From: Micromonospora halotolerans
Lineage (GTDB): Bacteria > Actinomycetota > Actinomycetes > Mycobacteriales > Micromonosporaceae
Assembly (NCBI RefSeq): GCF_032108445.1
Contig: NZ_CP134876.1
Location: 4,526,001-4,590,000 of the forward strand
Reading direction: 5' to 3'
Length of the DNA: 64,000 nucleotides
The translations under genes were made by a program, and so were the position numbers. The notes under the pieces are model-generated. The model had not been told where the DNA came from. It did no database searches and saw nothing but the letters and a program-made list of their open reading frames with translations. Below are positions 7,783-16,527 of this stretch, piece after piece (position 1 is the first letter of the stretch; each line of letters opens with the position of its first letter).

Positions 7783-9291
7783 TCAGCGGCGTTTCGCCGG
7801 CGGGCTGACCGCCCGCTCGGCGCCGGGCAGCGCCGGCACCCGCCCGGGCGCGAGGTCCAGCCAGACCCAGACGCCCCGGCCGGTCCGCAGCTCGAGGCGG
7901 CGCGGCAGCCCGCTCCGGTCGATCCACCAGCGCAGCCCGGGGCGTACCTCGATGACGTCCACCGTCCGGTCCGCCACCCGGTCGTCGCGGATCCGGACCG
8001 CCGCGGCGGCCGCGCCGCCGCCTCGCAGCGCGGCGTCGAGCAGCCGCTCCACGTCGTCGCGGGGCGGTCGCCCGCCCACCCGCACCAGCCCGGCCGGGGC
8101 GGGCAGCGGCGGGGCCGCCGGGCCGCCCGCCGGCATCACGAGCCGGGCCACGCTTCCCGGCCGTGCCCGCAGCAGCGTGCGGCGTCCCGGGTCGTCGCCG
8201 CCCACCGTCGAGAGGTACGCGGCGGAGCCCGCCCAGCTCACCCACCCGGAGCCGCTCAGGTCGGCGGAGGGGGCGGCCAGGGTCAGGCCGGCTCCGCCGG
8301 CCGCTCGCAGCCGGGCGGGCAACCGGGCCAGCCGGTCGGCCTCGGCGTCGGTGAGGGCCCGGGGCAGCCCGGGACGCCCGCCGAGCGCGTCCACCGGGCG
8401 CAGCGTGGGACGGTCGGCGCGGGCCAGCTCGACGGTCACCGGGGTCCCGTCCGGCAGCCGGCCGGCCAGCCGGTGGAGCCGGGCGTCCCGGTCGACCCAG
8501 AGGCGGGGCAGCCGGTCTGGTGGCGGGGTGCTCCGGTCGGCCGGCCGGAGTGTGGCGAGCGGGGCCTGGATGACGTCCACCGGGACCCCGTCGAGGGTCT
8601 CCCCGCGCAGCCAGTGGGCCTCCGGTTCGGCCGGGTCGACGCGGGCCGCGCCGAGCCCGAGCAGCAGGTCCCGCACCGCCGGCAGGCCCCGCCCGCCCGG
8701 CAGCTCCCGCAGCCGCCACCGGTCGCCCGGGGGCACCAGCGGGGGCGGCGCCGGGGCGGACGTCGCGCCGGGATCGGGCCGCACCAGCAGCGTCGACGTG
8801 GTCGCTTGGACGAGGCCCCGTTCGGCGCCCGCGCCGGGGCCGCTGACGTCCAGGTAGACCAGCGGCCGGGCCCAGTCGACCCAGCCGACCAGCTCGGTAC
8901 GGCCACCCCCCGCACCCACGCTGACCCGGACCCCGGCACGGACGTCCCGCTGGTTGGTGACCCGCACGGCGGCCAGCCGGTCGGCCTCGGCGGCGGTGAG
9001 CGGGCGGGCCGCCTCGGTGGGCTCGGCCGGCTCGGGCGACCAGCTCAGCAGCCCGGCGACCAGAGCGGCCGCCGAGGCCGCGGCGGTGGCCGCGAGCGCG
9101 ATCAGGACGGCGCGGCGGCGGCTGGGCCGCTCGACGGCGTCGCCGGTGCCGTCCACCTCCGGGTCGGCGGAGGGCTCGGCGGAGGCGGGCAGCCGTGGGG
9201 TGCTGGCCGCAGCGGCGCGTGGACCGCCGGGGGAGCCGGCGGGCGGGCTGGTGCTGGCGCGGCGGTGGCCGCGTCCGGGAGAGGTCTCCAC
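7783..9291 (-). CDS. Membrane-anchored protein with internally duplicated domain (unknown function)
   Basis: About 502 residues, not assigned to a family. It has a Pro/Ala-rich cytoplasmic N-terminus, then one transmembrane helix (RRRAVLIALAATAAASAAAL, about residue 60), then an external region with two related halves. Each half starts with LT(A/D)AEADRLA, has a GWV(D/S)WA strand, a PPGDRW/PPRDDV segment, a VPVDVIQ/TVDVIEV strand, and ends with (L/R)WxxDRxxxxxRL. The repeat resembles LolA/LppX-like lipoprotein-carrier folds, but only weakly. The start is uncertain: GTG at 9291 is used, with GTG at 9372 or 9156 as alternatives. Longer upstream readings are antisense to uvrB. It converges on coaE with a 6-bp gap. 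Confidence 0.72.
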   Translation of the reverse strand: METSPGRGHRRASTSPPAGSPGGPRAAAASTPRLPASAEPSADPEVDGTGDAVERPSRRRAVLIALAATAAASAAALVAGLLSWSPEPAEPTEAARPLTAAEADRLAAVRVTNQRDVRAGVRVSVGAGGGRTELVGWVDWARPLVYLDVSGPGAGAERGLVQATTSTLLVRPDPGATSAPAPPPLVPPGDRWRLRELPGGRGLPAVRDLLLGLGAARVDPAEPEAHWLRGETLDGVPVDVIQAPLATLRPADRSTPPPDRLPRLWVDRDARLHRLAGRLPDGTPVTVELARADRPTLRPVDALGGRPGLPRALTDAEADRLARLPARLRAAGGAGLTLAAPSADLSGSGWVSWAGSAAYLSTVGGDDPGRRTLLRARPGSVARLVMPAGGPAAPPLPAPAGLVRVGGRPPRDDVERLLDAALRGGGAAAAAVRIRDDRVADRTVDVIEVRPGLRWWIDRSGLPRRLELRTGRGVWVWLDLAPGRVPALPGAERAVSPPAKRR

Positions 9292-9591
9292 GAGTGCACA
9301 ACGCGGCTGCCGGGTTCCGGTGACGAAGCAGGGGCGCTCGCGGCGGCCGGTCAGCGCGTCGAGCGCGACCACCTCGGGTGCGCACGCCGGTTTCTCGGGT
9401 GCTGCGACCCCCGGTGCCGGGGACGGCCGGGCCCCGAAGGGGCGGCCACCTTGCCCGGTCGGCCGCCGCGAGCGGCCTACGGTACGAGGGTAGTCCGGTG
9501 AGATGAGCCACACAATGGGAATATCGAAGCCGATCAGGGACGGTGCGCGCTCGGCCCGGAAGTGTCGGAGCTCCGGCGTACCGTTGACGTC
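9292..9591. other. Divergent intergenic region, uvrB / membrane protein
   Basis: About 300 bp holding the minus-strand promoter (9487-9515) and the uvrB leader. No mycobacterial-type LexA box (GAAC-N4-GTTC) was found upstream of uvrB. No RNA gene was seen. Confidence 0.5.
9487..9515 (-). promoter_or_regulatory. Promoter for the membrane-anchored protein
   Basis: On the minus strand, TTGTGT (9515-9510) is followed after 17 bp by TACCCT (9492-9487), a good principal-sigma arrangement. Transcription would start near 9480, giving a leader of up to 190 nt if the 9291 start is right. Confidence 0.55.
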
Positions 9592-11700
9592 ATGGCGCTC
9601 GACATTCCCCGGCTCGACGGCCGCTTCCAGGTCATCAGCGAGTTCCAGCCGGCCGGTGACCAGCCGGCAGCCATCGACGAGCTTGAGCGTCGTGTGCGAC
9701 GCGGCGACCGCAACACGGTGCTGCTCGGCGCGACCGGCACCGGCAAGAGCGCCACCACGGCGTGGCTGGTCGAGCGGCTGCAGCGGCCCACCCTGGTGCT
9801 CGCGCCCAACAAGACCCTCGCCGCGCAGCTCGCCAAGGAGTTCAGCGAGCTGCTGCCGCAGAACGCGGTCGAATACTTCGTCTCCTACTACGACTACTAC
9901 CAGCCCGAGGCCTACATCCCGCAGACCGACACCTACATCGAGAAGGACTCCTCGGTCAACGAGGAGGTCGAGCGGCTGCGGCACTCGGCGACCATGTCGC
10001 TGCTCACCCGGCGCGACGTGATCGTGGTGGCCACGGTGTCGGCGATCTACGGCCTGGGCACCCCGGAGGAATACCTGGACCGGGCCGTGCGGGTCGCCGT
10101 GGGGCAGGAGCTCGACCGTGACCAGCTGCTGCGCCGGCTGGTCGACATCCAGTACACGCGCAACGACATGGCCTTCCAGCGCGGCACCTTCCGGGTCCGC
10201 GGCGACACGCTGGAGATCATCCCGGCCTACGAGGAACTGGCCGTCCGGATCGAGCTGTTCGGCGACGAGATCGAGAAGCTCTACTACCTCAACCCGCTGA
10301 CCGGCGACGTGGTCAAGGAGGTCGACCAGTTGGTCATCTTCCCGGCCACCCACTACGCGGCCGGCCCGGAGCGGATGGAGCGGGCGATCCGCGACATCGA
10401 GGCCGAGCTGGGCGAGCGGCTGGCCGAGCTGGAGCGGCAGGGCAAGCTGCTGGAGGCGCAGCGGCTGCGGATGCGCACCACCTACGACATCGAGATGATG
10501 CGTCAGGTCGGCTTCTGCTCGGGCATCGAGAACTACTCGATGCACATGGACGGGCGGCTGCCCGGCAGCCCGCCGCACTGCCTCCTCGACTACTTCCCCG
10601 ACGACTTCCTGACCGTGGTCGACGAGTCACACGTGACCATCCCGCAGATCGGCGGCATGTACGAGGGCGACGCCTCCCGCAAGCGGATGCTGATCGACCA
10701 CGGCTTCCGGCTGCCCAGCGCGGCCGACAACCGGCCGCTGCGCTTCGACGAGTTCCTGGAGCGGGTCGGCCAGATGGTCTTCCTCTCCGCCACCCCCGGC
10801 CCGTGGGAGCTGGAACAGGCCCAGGGCGAGTTCGTCGAGCAGGTGATCCGCCCCACCGGCCTGATCGACCCCGAGGTCATCGTGAAGCCGACCAAGGGCC
10901 AGATCGACGACCTGATGCACGAGATCAAGCTGCGGACCGAGCGCGACGAGCGGGTCCTGGTCACCACGCTGACCAAGAAGATGGCCGAGGACCTCTCCGA
11001 CTACCTGCTGGAGAACGGCATCCGGGTGCGCTACCTGCACTCCGAGGTCGACACGCTGCGCCGGGTGGAGCTGCTGCGCGAGCTGCGCAAGGGCGACTAC
11101 GACGTGCTGGTCGGCATCAACCTGCTCCGCGAGGGCCTCGACCTGCCCGAGGTCTCCCTGGTGGCGATCCTCGACGCCGACAAGGAGGGCTTCCTGCGCA
11201 GCGGCCGGTCGCTGATCCAGACCATCGGCCGCGCGGCCCGTAACGTCTCGGGCCAGGTCCACATGTACGCCGACAAGATCACCCCGTCGATGGCCGACGC
11301 GATCGACGAGACGAACCGGCGCCGGGCCAAGCAGATCGCGCACAACGAGGCCAACGGGATCAGCCCGGAGCCGCTGCGCAAGAAGATCCACGACATCCTC
11401 GACGACATCTACCGCGAGGCGGAGGACACCGAGAACAGCCGGGTCGGCGGGGCCGTCCGGCAGCTCTCGCGGGGCAAGGCGCCGGTCAAGGAGACCCGCA
11501 GCCGCAGCCGCGGCGGCGCGGCGACCCCGTCCCGGGAGGGCATGGCCCGGGCCGACCTGGCCAACCTCATCCAGGAGCTCAACGACCAGATGCTCGCCGC
11601 CGCGCGGGAGCTGCAGTTCGAGCTGGCCGCCCGGATCCGCGACGAGGTCGCCGACCTGAAGAAGGAACTCCGCGGGATGGACGCCGCCGGGGTGAAGTGA
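9592..11700 (+). CDS. uvrB: Excinuclease ABC subunit B
   Basis: 702 residues. UvrB is the damage-verifying helicase-like subunit of nucleotide excision repair; it is loaded by UvrA and then recruits UvrC. Walker A is GATGTGKS near residue 45. The damage-probing beta-hairpin [20 protein letters not shown] lies near residue 95, and Walker B DESH near 345. Helicase motif VI is QTIGRAARN near 545. The C-terminal UVR motif ([20 protein letters not shown]) contacts UvrC. ATG 9592 ([12 protein letters not shown]) is taken; a GTG at 9562 is in frame. No clear Shine-Dalgarno is close to 9592. Confidence 0.97.
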   Translation: MALDIPRLDGRFQVISEFQPAGDQPAAIDELERRVRRGDRNTVLLGATGTGKSATTAWLVERLQRPTLVLAPNKTLAAQLAKEFSELLPQNAVEYFVSYYDYYQPEAYIPQTDTYIEKDSSVNEEVERLRHSATMSLLTRRDVIVVATVSAIYGLGTPEEYLDRAVRVAVGQELDRDQLLRRLVDIQYTRNDMAFQRGTFRVRGDTLEIIPAYEELAVRIELFGDEIEKLYYLNPLTGDVVKEVDQLVIFPATHYAAGPERMERAIRDIEAELGERLAELERQGKLLEAQRLRMRTTYDIEMMRQVGFCSGIENYSMHMDGRLPGSPPHCLLDYFPDDFLTVVDESHVTIPQIGGMYEGDASRKRMLIDHGFRLPSAADNRPLRFDEFLERVGQMVFLSATPGPWELEQAQGEFVEQVIRPTGLIDPEVIVKPTKGQIDDLMHEIKLRTERDERVLVTTLTKKMAEDLSDYLLENGIRVRYLHSEVDTLRRVELLRELRKGDYDVLVGINLLREGLDLPEVSLVAILDADKEGFLRSGRSLIQTIGRAARNVSGQVHMYADKITPSMADAIDETNRRRAKQIAHNEANGISPEPLRKKIHDILDDIYREAEDTENSRVGGAVRQLSRGKAPVKETRSRSRGGAATPSREGMARADLANLIQELNDQMLAAARELQFELAARIRDEVADLKKELRGMDAAGVK

Positions 11701-11725
11701 CAGGTCGGGGTCGGGGGAGGCCGCC

Positions 11726-12547
11726 GTGCTGACCGAGGCCGTGGTCGGGCTTCCCGACCCCCGGCTCACGCCCTACGTGGACCGCTACCTCGGTTACCGC
11801 GAGCACGCGGTCGGTCCGCTGGTGCGCCGGGAGGCGGCCGGCGCCTTCGTGGTGCTGATCCTCGGGTGGGGCGCCCCGCTCGACGTCACCGACCCGCGCG
11901 CCGCCGACCGGGGCGCGTGGGGCACGAGCGCCTTCCTGGCCGGGCCGTTCGACGGCTGGTGCGTGACGCGTACGGCCGGTGAGGGCATGGGCGTGCAGGT
12001 GCTGCTGACCGCCCCGGCCGCCCGCCGGCTGCTCGGGCTGCCGCTGGGCGAGCTGGCCAACCGCGCGCTGCCGGTCGACCGGCTCGGCGGGTGGCTGGTC
12101 CGGCTCCGCGACGAGCTGGCCGATCTGCCCGACTGGGCGGGCCGGTTCGCCCGGCTCGACGCCGCGTTCGCCGCCCGGCTGGCGGTGACCGGGCCGGTCG
12201 ATCCGCGCCTGGTGGGGGCCTGGCGGCTCCTCGCCGCCAGCGGCGGCGGCCTGGGCGTCGGCGCGCTGGCCGACGAGGTCGGGTGGAGCCGCCGCCACCT
12301 GGCGGTCCGGTTCCGGCGGGAGTTCGGGCTCCCGCCGAAGACGGTCGCCCGGCTGCTGCGCTTCCAGCGGGCGTACGCGATGGTGGGCGCCACGCCGGTC
12401 GGTGGCGGGGAGACCGGGCCGGGGTGGGCGGAGCTGGCCGTGCGGCTCGGCTACTACGACCAGTCGCACCTGATCCGGGAGTTCCGCGAGTTCGCCGGCG
12501 CGACGCCCGCGGCGCTGGCCGGATCACATTCGTCCAATCCGGGCTGA
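11726..12547 (+). CDS. AraC-family transcriptional regulator
   Basis: 273 residues. The C-terminal ~100 residues hold two HTH motifs: LGVGALADEVGWSRRHLAVR and, near the end, AVRLGYYDQSHLIREFREF with the AraC signature. The N-terminal half (LTPYVDRYLGYREHAVG) is the DUF6597-like sensor found in actinobacterial AraC proteins, and the ligand is unknown. GTG start at 11726 with GGGGGAGG 7 nt upstream. It is followed after 25 bp by a VOC protein, a common pairing that suggests common regulation. Confidence 0.88.
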   Translation: MLTEAVVGLPDPRLTPYVDRYLGYREHAVGPLVRREAAGAFVVLILGWGAPLDVTDPRAADRGAWGTSAFLAGPFDGWCVTRTAGEGMGVQVLLTAPAARRLLGLPLGELANRALPVDRLGGWLVRLRDELADLPDWAGRFARLDAAFAARLAVTGPVDPRLVGAWRLLAASGGGLGVGALADEVGWSRRHLAVRFRREFGLPPKTVARLLRFQRAYAMVGATPVGGGETGPGWAELAVRLGYYDQSHLIREFREFAGATPAALAGSHSSNPG

Positions 12548-12572
12548 CACCCCCGGCGGCACACTGGGACCC

Positions 12573-12941
12573 ATGCGAAGCATCTATCCGGTCCTCCGGT
12601 ATCCCGACCCCCGTGCCGCCGTCGACTTCCTCCGGTCCGCGTTCGACCTCACCGTCCACGAGCTGCACGAGGGGCCCGACGGCGAGGTGCGGCACGCCGA
12701 GCTCGGCTACGGCGGCAGCCTCGTCATGCTCGGCCCGGGGCCCGCCCCGGCGACCCGGCCGGCCGACGACGACTACCGCGTCTACGTGGCCGTCGACGAC
12801 GTCGACGCGCACCACGAGCGGGCCCGGGCGGCCGGCGCGGAGATCGTCCGGTCGCCGTTCGACACCGACTACGGCTCCCGCGACTACGCCGCCCGCGATC
12901 TGGCCGGCCTGGTCTGGTCCTTCGGCACCTACCGTCCCTGA
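12573..12941 (+). CDS. VOC-family (glyoxalase/bleomycin-resistance-like) protein
   Basis: 122 residues, one vicinal-oxygen-chelate unit: beta-alpha-beta start YPVLRYPDPRAAVDFLRSAF, then HAELGYGGSLVMLG, then VYVAVDDVDAHHERARAAGA and a C-terminal DYGSRDYAARDLAGLVWSFG strand. The YxxRDxxG...W ending is typical of the subgroup once called 'bleomycin resistance'. The substrate is unknown. A -10-like CACACT ends 7 nt before the ATG, so a leaderless transcript is possible in addition to read-through from the AraC gene. Confidence 0.88.
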   Translation: MRSIYPVLRYPDPRAAVDFLRSAFDLTVHELHEGPDGEVRHAELGYGGSLVMLGPGPAPATRPADDDYRVYVAVDDVDAHHERARAAGAEIVRSPFDTDYGSRDYAARDLAGLVWSFGTYRP

Positions 12942-12972
12942 CGGCCGGCCATAGCTCTGCGCGAGCAAGGTA

Positions 12973-13001
12973 TTGCCCTGCGTGACGGTCATGCGTACTC
13001 T
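12973..13001 (+). promoter_or_regulatory. Promoter of the XRE regulator
   Basis: TTGCCC (12973-12978), 17-bp spacer, TACTCT (12996-13001). The start is expected near 13008, just upstream of GGGGAGG and the ATG at 13022. Confidence 0.6.
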
Positions 13002-13021
13002 CCCTCGGTGGGGAGGCGCAC

Positions 13022-13921
13022 ATGCCGTTGTCAGCAAGTCCTGTCGTCCGGCGGGTGCGGCTCGGCGCGGAGCTGCGCCGGCTGCGCCGCCGGGAGTCGC
13101 TCACCCTGGAGCAGGTGTGCGGCCGGCTCGGCTGGGCATCCACATCGAAGCTGTCCCGCATCGAGCTGGGGCAGAGCCGGCCGGACCTGGCCGACGTGCT
13201 CGACCTGCTCGACGTCTACGGCGTGCCACCCCACCAGCGGGACGAGCTGATCGTCATCGCGCGGGACGCGGCCACCGGCCGCGGCTGGTCCCGGGCGCTG
13301 GGTGAGATGGGGGAGCGGCAGCGGGCGTACGCGGAGCTGGAGGCGGGCGCCGTCCGCATCGTGGACTACCAGCCGGTGCTGGTGCCCGGGCTGCTCCAGA
13401 CCCCCGAGTACGCCCGGCTGCGGGTGTCGGCCGGCGCGCTGCTCGCCGAGGACGTCGACGTGGAGGCCGATGTCCGTGCCCGGGCGGTGCGCCAGGAGGT
13501 GCTGCGCCGGCCCGACCCGCCGCACTACACCGCGCTGATCGACGAACGTGCCTGCGACCCGGGCAGCCTCCCCGCCGAGGTGTGGCGGGAGCAGATCCGG
13601 CACCTGGCCGTCCTCGCCGAGTGGCCGCACGTGACCGTCCGGCTGCTGCCCCGCGACGCGGCGCCCCACGGCGACCTGCATCCGCTCGCGCCGTTCTCCT
13701 ACTACGCGTATCCGGACCCGGCCGACCCGCGCACGGTGCTCGTGGAGACGCTCACCACCGACCTGCGGCTGGTGACCGAGGCGGACGTCGCCCGCTACGA
13801 GCAGCTGGTCGACTGGCTGCTCCTGGCGGCGCTGCCGGAGGAGGAGACGGTGGAGCTGCTGACCCGCCGGCTCGGCCCCGCGCCGGTGCCCCGGCCCCGC
13901 GAACCGCGCGAGGCAGACTGA
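13022..13921 (+). CDS. XRE-family HTH regulator with DUF5753 domain
   Basis: 299 residues. N-terminal XRE HTH (LRRLRRRESLTLEQVCGRLG, then ASTSKLSRIELGQ). The rest is the DUF5753 domain (VRIVDYQPVLVPGLLQTPEY near 120, then HLAVLAEWPHVTVRLLP), an actinomycete-specific regulator architecture. Such genes usually sit beside a small DUF397 gene and act in development or antibiotic control (known for the family). No DUF397 ORF is seen next to this one, so it may act on a distant partner or be an orphan. ATG start with GGGGAGG 6 nt upstream. Confidence 0.9.
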   Translation: MPLSASPVVRRVRLGAELRRLRRRESLTLEQVCGRLGWASTSKLSRIELGQSRPDLADVLDLLDVYGVPPHQRDELIVIARDAATGRGWSRALGEMGERQRAYAELEAGAVRIVDYQPVLVPGLLQTPEYARLRVSAGALLAEDVDVEADVRARAVRQEVLRRPDPPHYTALIDERACDPGSLPAEVWREQIRHLAVLAEWPHVTVRLLPRDAAPHGDLHPLAPFSYYAYPDPADPRTVLVETLTTDLRLVTEADVARYEQLVDWLLLAALPEEETVELLTRRLGPAPVPRPREPREAD

Positions 13922-14041
13922 GCGGGCCCGTCAGCCCGGCGCGGCGTCGGGCGCGCGGCCGCCGGGTCCGGCGCCCCCGATGCCCGTCGGGTACCGGCGG
14001 CCGGCGCGTCGCGCGCAGGCTATGCCAGGGGTACGACAGCG

Positions 14042-14335
14042 TCAGGCGGGCACGTCGACGAAGTGCTCGACGAGCGGCGGGCCGGCGAAGTGCGGGCCGA
14101 TCAGTGCCCGCCACTGCGCGAAGCGCTCGCTCTGCCGGAAGTTGACGTCGTGCGCCTCGACCGAGTCCCACTCGACCAGCAGCACGAACCGGGACGGCGA
14201 CTCGACGCCGCGGGTCATCCGCACCGAGCGGCAACCCTCGGTGCCGGCGAGGATCGGGCGCGCCGTCGCGTACGCGGCGGCGAAGTCGTCCTCGTGTCCG
14301 GGCGTCACGTCGATGAGCGCGACCTCAAGAACCAT
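14042..14335 (-). CDS. Antibiotic biosynthesis monooxygenase (ABM) domain protein
   Basis: 97 residues, a single ferredoxin-like ABM domain: MVLEVALIDVTPGHEDDFAA, then GCRSVRMTRGVESPSRFVLL, then EWDSVEAHDVNFRQSERFAQ with the terminal PPLVEHF strand. Such small dimers are cofactor-free monooxygenases or heme/ROS-linked proteins; the substrate is unknown. The real start is the ATG at 14335; longer upstream readings run antisense to pnuC. It is a single-gene unit convergent with the XRE gene. Confidence 0.85.
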   Translation of the reverse strand: MVLEVALIDVTPGHEDDFAAAYATARPILAGTEGCRSVRMTRGVESPSRFVLLVEWDSVEAHDVNFRQSERFAQWRALIGPHFAGPPLVEHFVDVPA

Positions 14336-14437
14336 GCCCGAAGCCTCGCACGCCGCCCGTCGGCGGGTACGCCCCGGGGGCTGTTCCCCGCGCCACACCG
14401 CCTCTAGGGTGTTCGCGCGGGAAACGGGGAGGAACAG

Positions 14438-15091
14438 ATGCTCGACTGGCTCACCGCCACGGCGTTCACGGTCCTGGGCGCCGGCACCACCTGGGCCGAG
14501 TTGCTCGGCTTCGCCACCGGTGTGGTCAACGTCTGGCTGGTGGCCCGGCAGCACATCGCCAACTGGCCGATCGGCATCGCCAACGTGCTGCTGCTCATGC
14601 TGCTGTTCTGGACCGCCGGCCTGTACGCCGACGCCGGCCTCCAGATCGTCTACGTCGTCCTCGGCCTGTACGGCTGGTGGCACTGGCTCTTCGGCGGGGA
14701 GCGGCGGAGCCGGCTGACCGTGGCCCGTACCGGCCGGCGGGAGTGGTGGGCGCTCGGGGTGGCCGGGGTGCTGCTCACGGCCGGGCTCTGGGCGTTGCTG
14801 GACCGGGCCACCGACTCCACGGTGCCGCTGGCCGACGCGGTCACCACCGCGCTGTCGCTGCTGGCCACCTACGGCCAGACCCGCAAGCTGGTGGAGAGCT
14901 GGTGGCTGTGGATCGCCGCCGACCTGATCTACATCCCGCTCTACGCGTACAAGGGACTCTGGCTGACCGGCGGCCTCTACCTGATCTTCCTGGCGCTCTG
15001 CGTGGTCGGCCTGCGGGAGTGGCGGGCGGACCTGCGCCGGCGGTCGGCGGCGATCCCGGTGCCGCCCGGCCCGGCCCCCGTCGCCGCGTGA
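14438..15091 (+). CDS. pnuC: Nicotinamide riboside/mononucleotide transporter PnuC
   Basis: 217 residues with about seven predicted membrane helices. Characteristic PnuC patterns are visible: WAELLGFATGVVNVWLVARQ (first helices), WPIGIANVLLLMLLFW, YGWWHWLFG near residue 82, and a late LVESWWLWIAADLIYIPLYA with the conserved W-W-D-Y substrate-site residues. It takes up nicotinamide riboside, which is trapped by phosphorylation. The nadR gene overlaps its stop by 4 bp (GTGA), so both form a salvage operon. A -10-like TAGGGT lies at 14405, and GGGGAGG precedes the ATG. Confidence 0.93.
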   Translation: MLDWLTATAFTVLGAGTTWAELLGFATGVVNVWLVARQHIANWPIGIANVLLLMLLFWTAGLYADAGLQIVYVVLGLYGWWHWLFGGERRSRLTVARTGRREWWALGVAGVLLTAGLWALLDRATDSTVPLADAVTTALSLLATYGQTRKLVESWWLWIAADLIYIPLYAYKGLWLTGGLYLIFLALCVVGLREWRADLRRRSAAIPVPPGPAPVAA

Positions 15092-16170
15092 GCGGGGGGA
15101 GCGGGCCGGGCCGGGAGTTCCGGCACGGCCTGGTGGTGGGCAAGTTCTACCCGCCGCACGCCGGGCACCACGCGCTCGTCGAGGCGGCCGCGGCCCGGTG
15201 CGCGGCGGTCACCGTGGTGGTCGCGCCGTCCCGGCGCGAGTCGATCCCGCTCGACCTGCGGGTCGCCTGGCTGCGCGAGGCGCACGCCGCCACGCCGTGG
15301 GTGCGGTTCGTCGGCCGCTACGACGACCACCCGGTCGACTACGCCGACCCGGCGATCTGGGACCTGCACTGCGCGGTGTTCGCCGACGCGCTCGGCGGGG
15401 AGCCGGTGGATGCGGTCTTCTCCTCCGAGGCGTACGGGACGGAGTTGGCCCGTCGTTTCGACGCGGTCGCGGTCTGCGTCGACCTGGACCGGCGGGTGGT
15501 GCCGGTCTCCGGCACCGCGGTGCGCGCGGACCCGGTGGCGCACTGGCGGCGCCTGAGCCCGCCGGTGCGGGCGTGGCTGGTCCGCCGGGTCGTGGTGGTC
15601 GGGGCCGAGTCGACCGGCACCACGACGATGGCGGCGGCGCTCGCCGCCCACTACGGCACCGCCTGGGTCCCGGAGTACGGCCGCGAGCTGACCGAGCGCA
15701 AGCTCGCCGGGCTGCGGCGCGTCCGGCCGGACGCGACGATCTTCGACGTCACGTGGGACCGGGCCGACTTCGTCGAGGTGGTCCGGGCGCAGCAGGCCGC
15801 CGAGGACGCGGCGGCCCGCACCAGCGGCCCACTGCTGTTCTGCGACACCGACGCGCGGGCCACCGCGATCTGGGAGGAGCGCTACCTGGGGTCCTCGTCG
15901 GAGGCGGTCCGGGTGGCCGCCCGCCGGCCGGCGCTGTACCTGCTGACCGGCCACGAGGGGGTGCCCTTCGCCGACGACGGGCTGCGCGACGGTGAGCACC
16001 TGCGGGGCTGGATGACCGGGCGGTTCCGGGAGGAGCTGGCCGGCTGCGGGGTGCCGGTGGTCGAGCTGCGCGGGCCGCACGAGGAGCGGCTGGCGGCGGC
16101 CGTCGCCGCCTGCGACGCCCTGCTGGCCGCCGGCTGGTCCTTCACCGACCCGCTGCTTCCGGCCTTGTAG
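15088..16170 (+). CDS. nadR: NadR-type NMN adenylyltransferase / ribosylnicotinamide kinase
   Basis: 360 residues, two domains. The N-terminal ~170 residues are a nucleotidyltransferase fold with GKFYPPHAGHHALVEAA (HxGH site) and the late VSGTAVRADP (ISGTxxR-like) motif. The C-terminal ~180 residues are a P-loop ribosylnicotinamide kinase (VVGAESTGTTTMAAALAAHY, then WVPEYGRELTE). The Walker A lysine position is Thr (GTTT rather than GKTT). The NadR repressor HTH domain of enterobacteria is missing. GTG 15088 overlaps the pnuC stop. Together with PnuC it converts imported nicotinamide riboside to NMN and then NAD. Confidence 0.9.
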   Translation: MSGGSGPGREFRHGLVVGKFYPPHAGHHALVEAAAARCAAVTVVVAPSRRESIPLDLRVAWLREAHAATPWVRFVGRYDDHPVDYADPAIWDLHCAVFADALGGEPVDAVFSSEAYGTELARRFDAVAVCVDLDRRVVPVSGTAVRADPVAHWRRLSPPVRAWLVRRVVVVGAESTGTTTMAAALAAHYGTAWVPEYGRELTERKLAGLRRVRPDATIFDVTWDRADFVEVVRAQQAAEDAAARTSGPLLFCDTDARATAIWEERYLGSSSEAVRVAARRPALYLLTGHEGVPFADDGLRDGEHLRGWMTGRFREELAGCGVPVVELRGPHEERLAAAVAACDALLAAGWSFTDPLLPAL

Positions 16171-16321
16171 GACCCGGCGCGCGAGGGGCCCCAGGTGGAT
16201 CCCTAGCCTCCTAGGACGCCGTGCGCCGCGAGACCTGCCCCACACCAGAAGACCCTTACCCCGGCAAACGGGACCCCCGAAGATGCGGCGACCCGGGCCG
16301 ATGGTGAACAATGGCGGCCGA
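16171..16321. other. Intergenic stretch upstream of the Mn riboswitch
   Basis: 151 bp of the 357-bp nadR-terC gap, before the riboswitch. It should contain the terC promoter, but no convincing -35/-10 pair was picked out. No ORF or repeat was seen. Confidence 0.4.
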
Positions 16322-16439
16322 GGAGGGGAGTATTCCCCCGCGACGGAGTCGTCAGCACGGAAGCGCGCCGGCCCCCCGGTGGCACGACCCGGCTCCGTCG
16401 GTCAGCGACCCTTCGGGGTCGGTGGCGGAAGAGACCTCC
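16322..16439 (+). promoter_or_regulatory. yybP-ykoY manganese riboswitch
   Basis: The conserved elements are present in order. P1 is GGAGG (16322-16326) pairing with CCTCC (16435-16439). Directly inside it lie GGAGTA (16327-16332) on the 5' side and GA before CCTCC on the 3' side, the known L1/L3 metal-site arrangement GGGGAGUA...GACC. The internal motif CGTCAGCACGG (16350s) and the 3' CGGAAGAGACC also fit the family consensus. The downstream gene is a TerC-family membrane protein, a classic member of this regulon. Known family behaviour: Mn2+ binding switches expression on. Confidence 0.85.
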
Positions 16440-16454
16440 GACAGTCACCAGAGT

Positions 16455-16506
16455 CAGCGTCGACGCACCCCGGCTCCTCACCCGGCGTACGGTGTGCCCG
16501 ACGCTG
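16455..16506 (+). promoter_or_regulatory. Possible expression-platform hairpin before terC
   Basis: CAGCGTCG (16455-16462) can pair with CGACGCTG (16499-16506), ending 10 nt before the Shine-Dalgarno GGAGG (16517-16521). Its position between the aptamer and the ribosome site suggests an expression platform, but alternative pairings were not computed. Confidence 0.5.
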
Positions 16507-16527
16507 TGTGTCTGCCGGAGGATGGAT

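Noticed and set aside
9541..9591. SOS/LexA box upstream of uvrB
   Set aside because: No GAAC-N4-GTTC or close variant found; GGAGCTCC is only a short GC palindrome.
9292..10578. Long N-terminal extension of the minus-strand membrane protein over uvrB
   Set aside because: The extension reads antisense to uvrB and lies upstream of the predicted promoter at 9487-9515.
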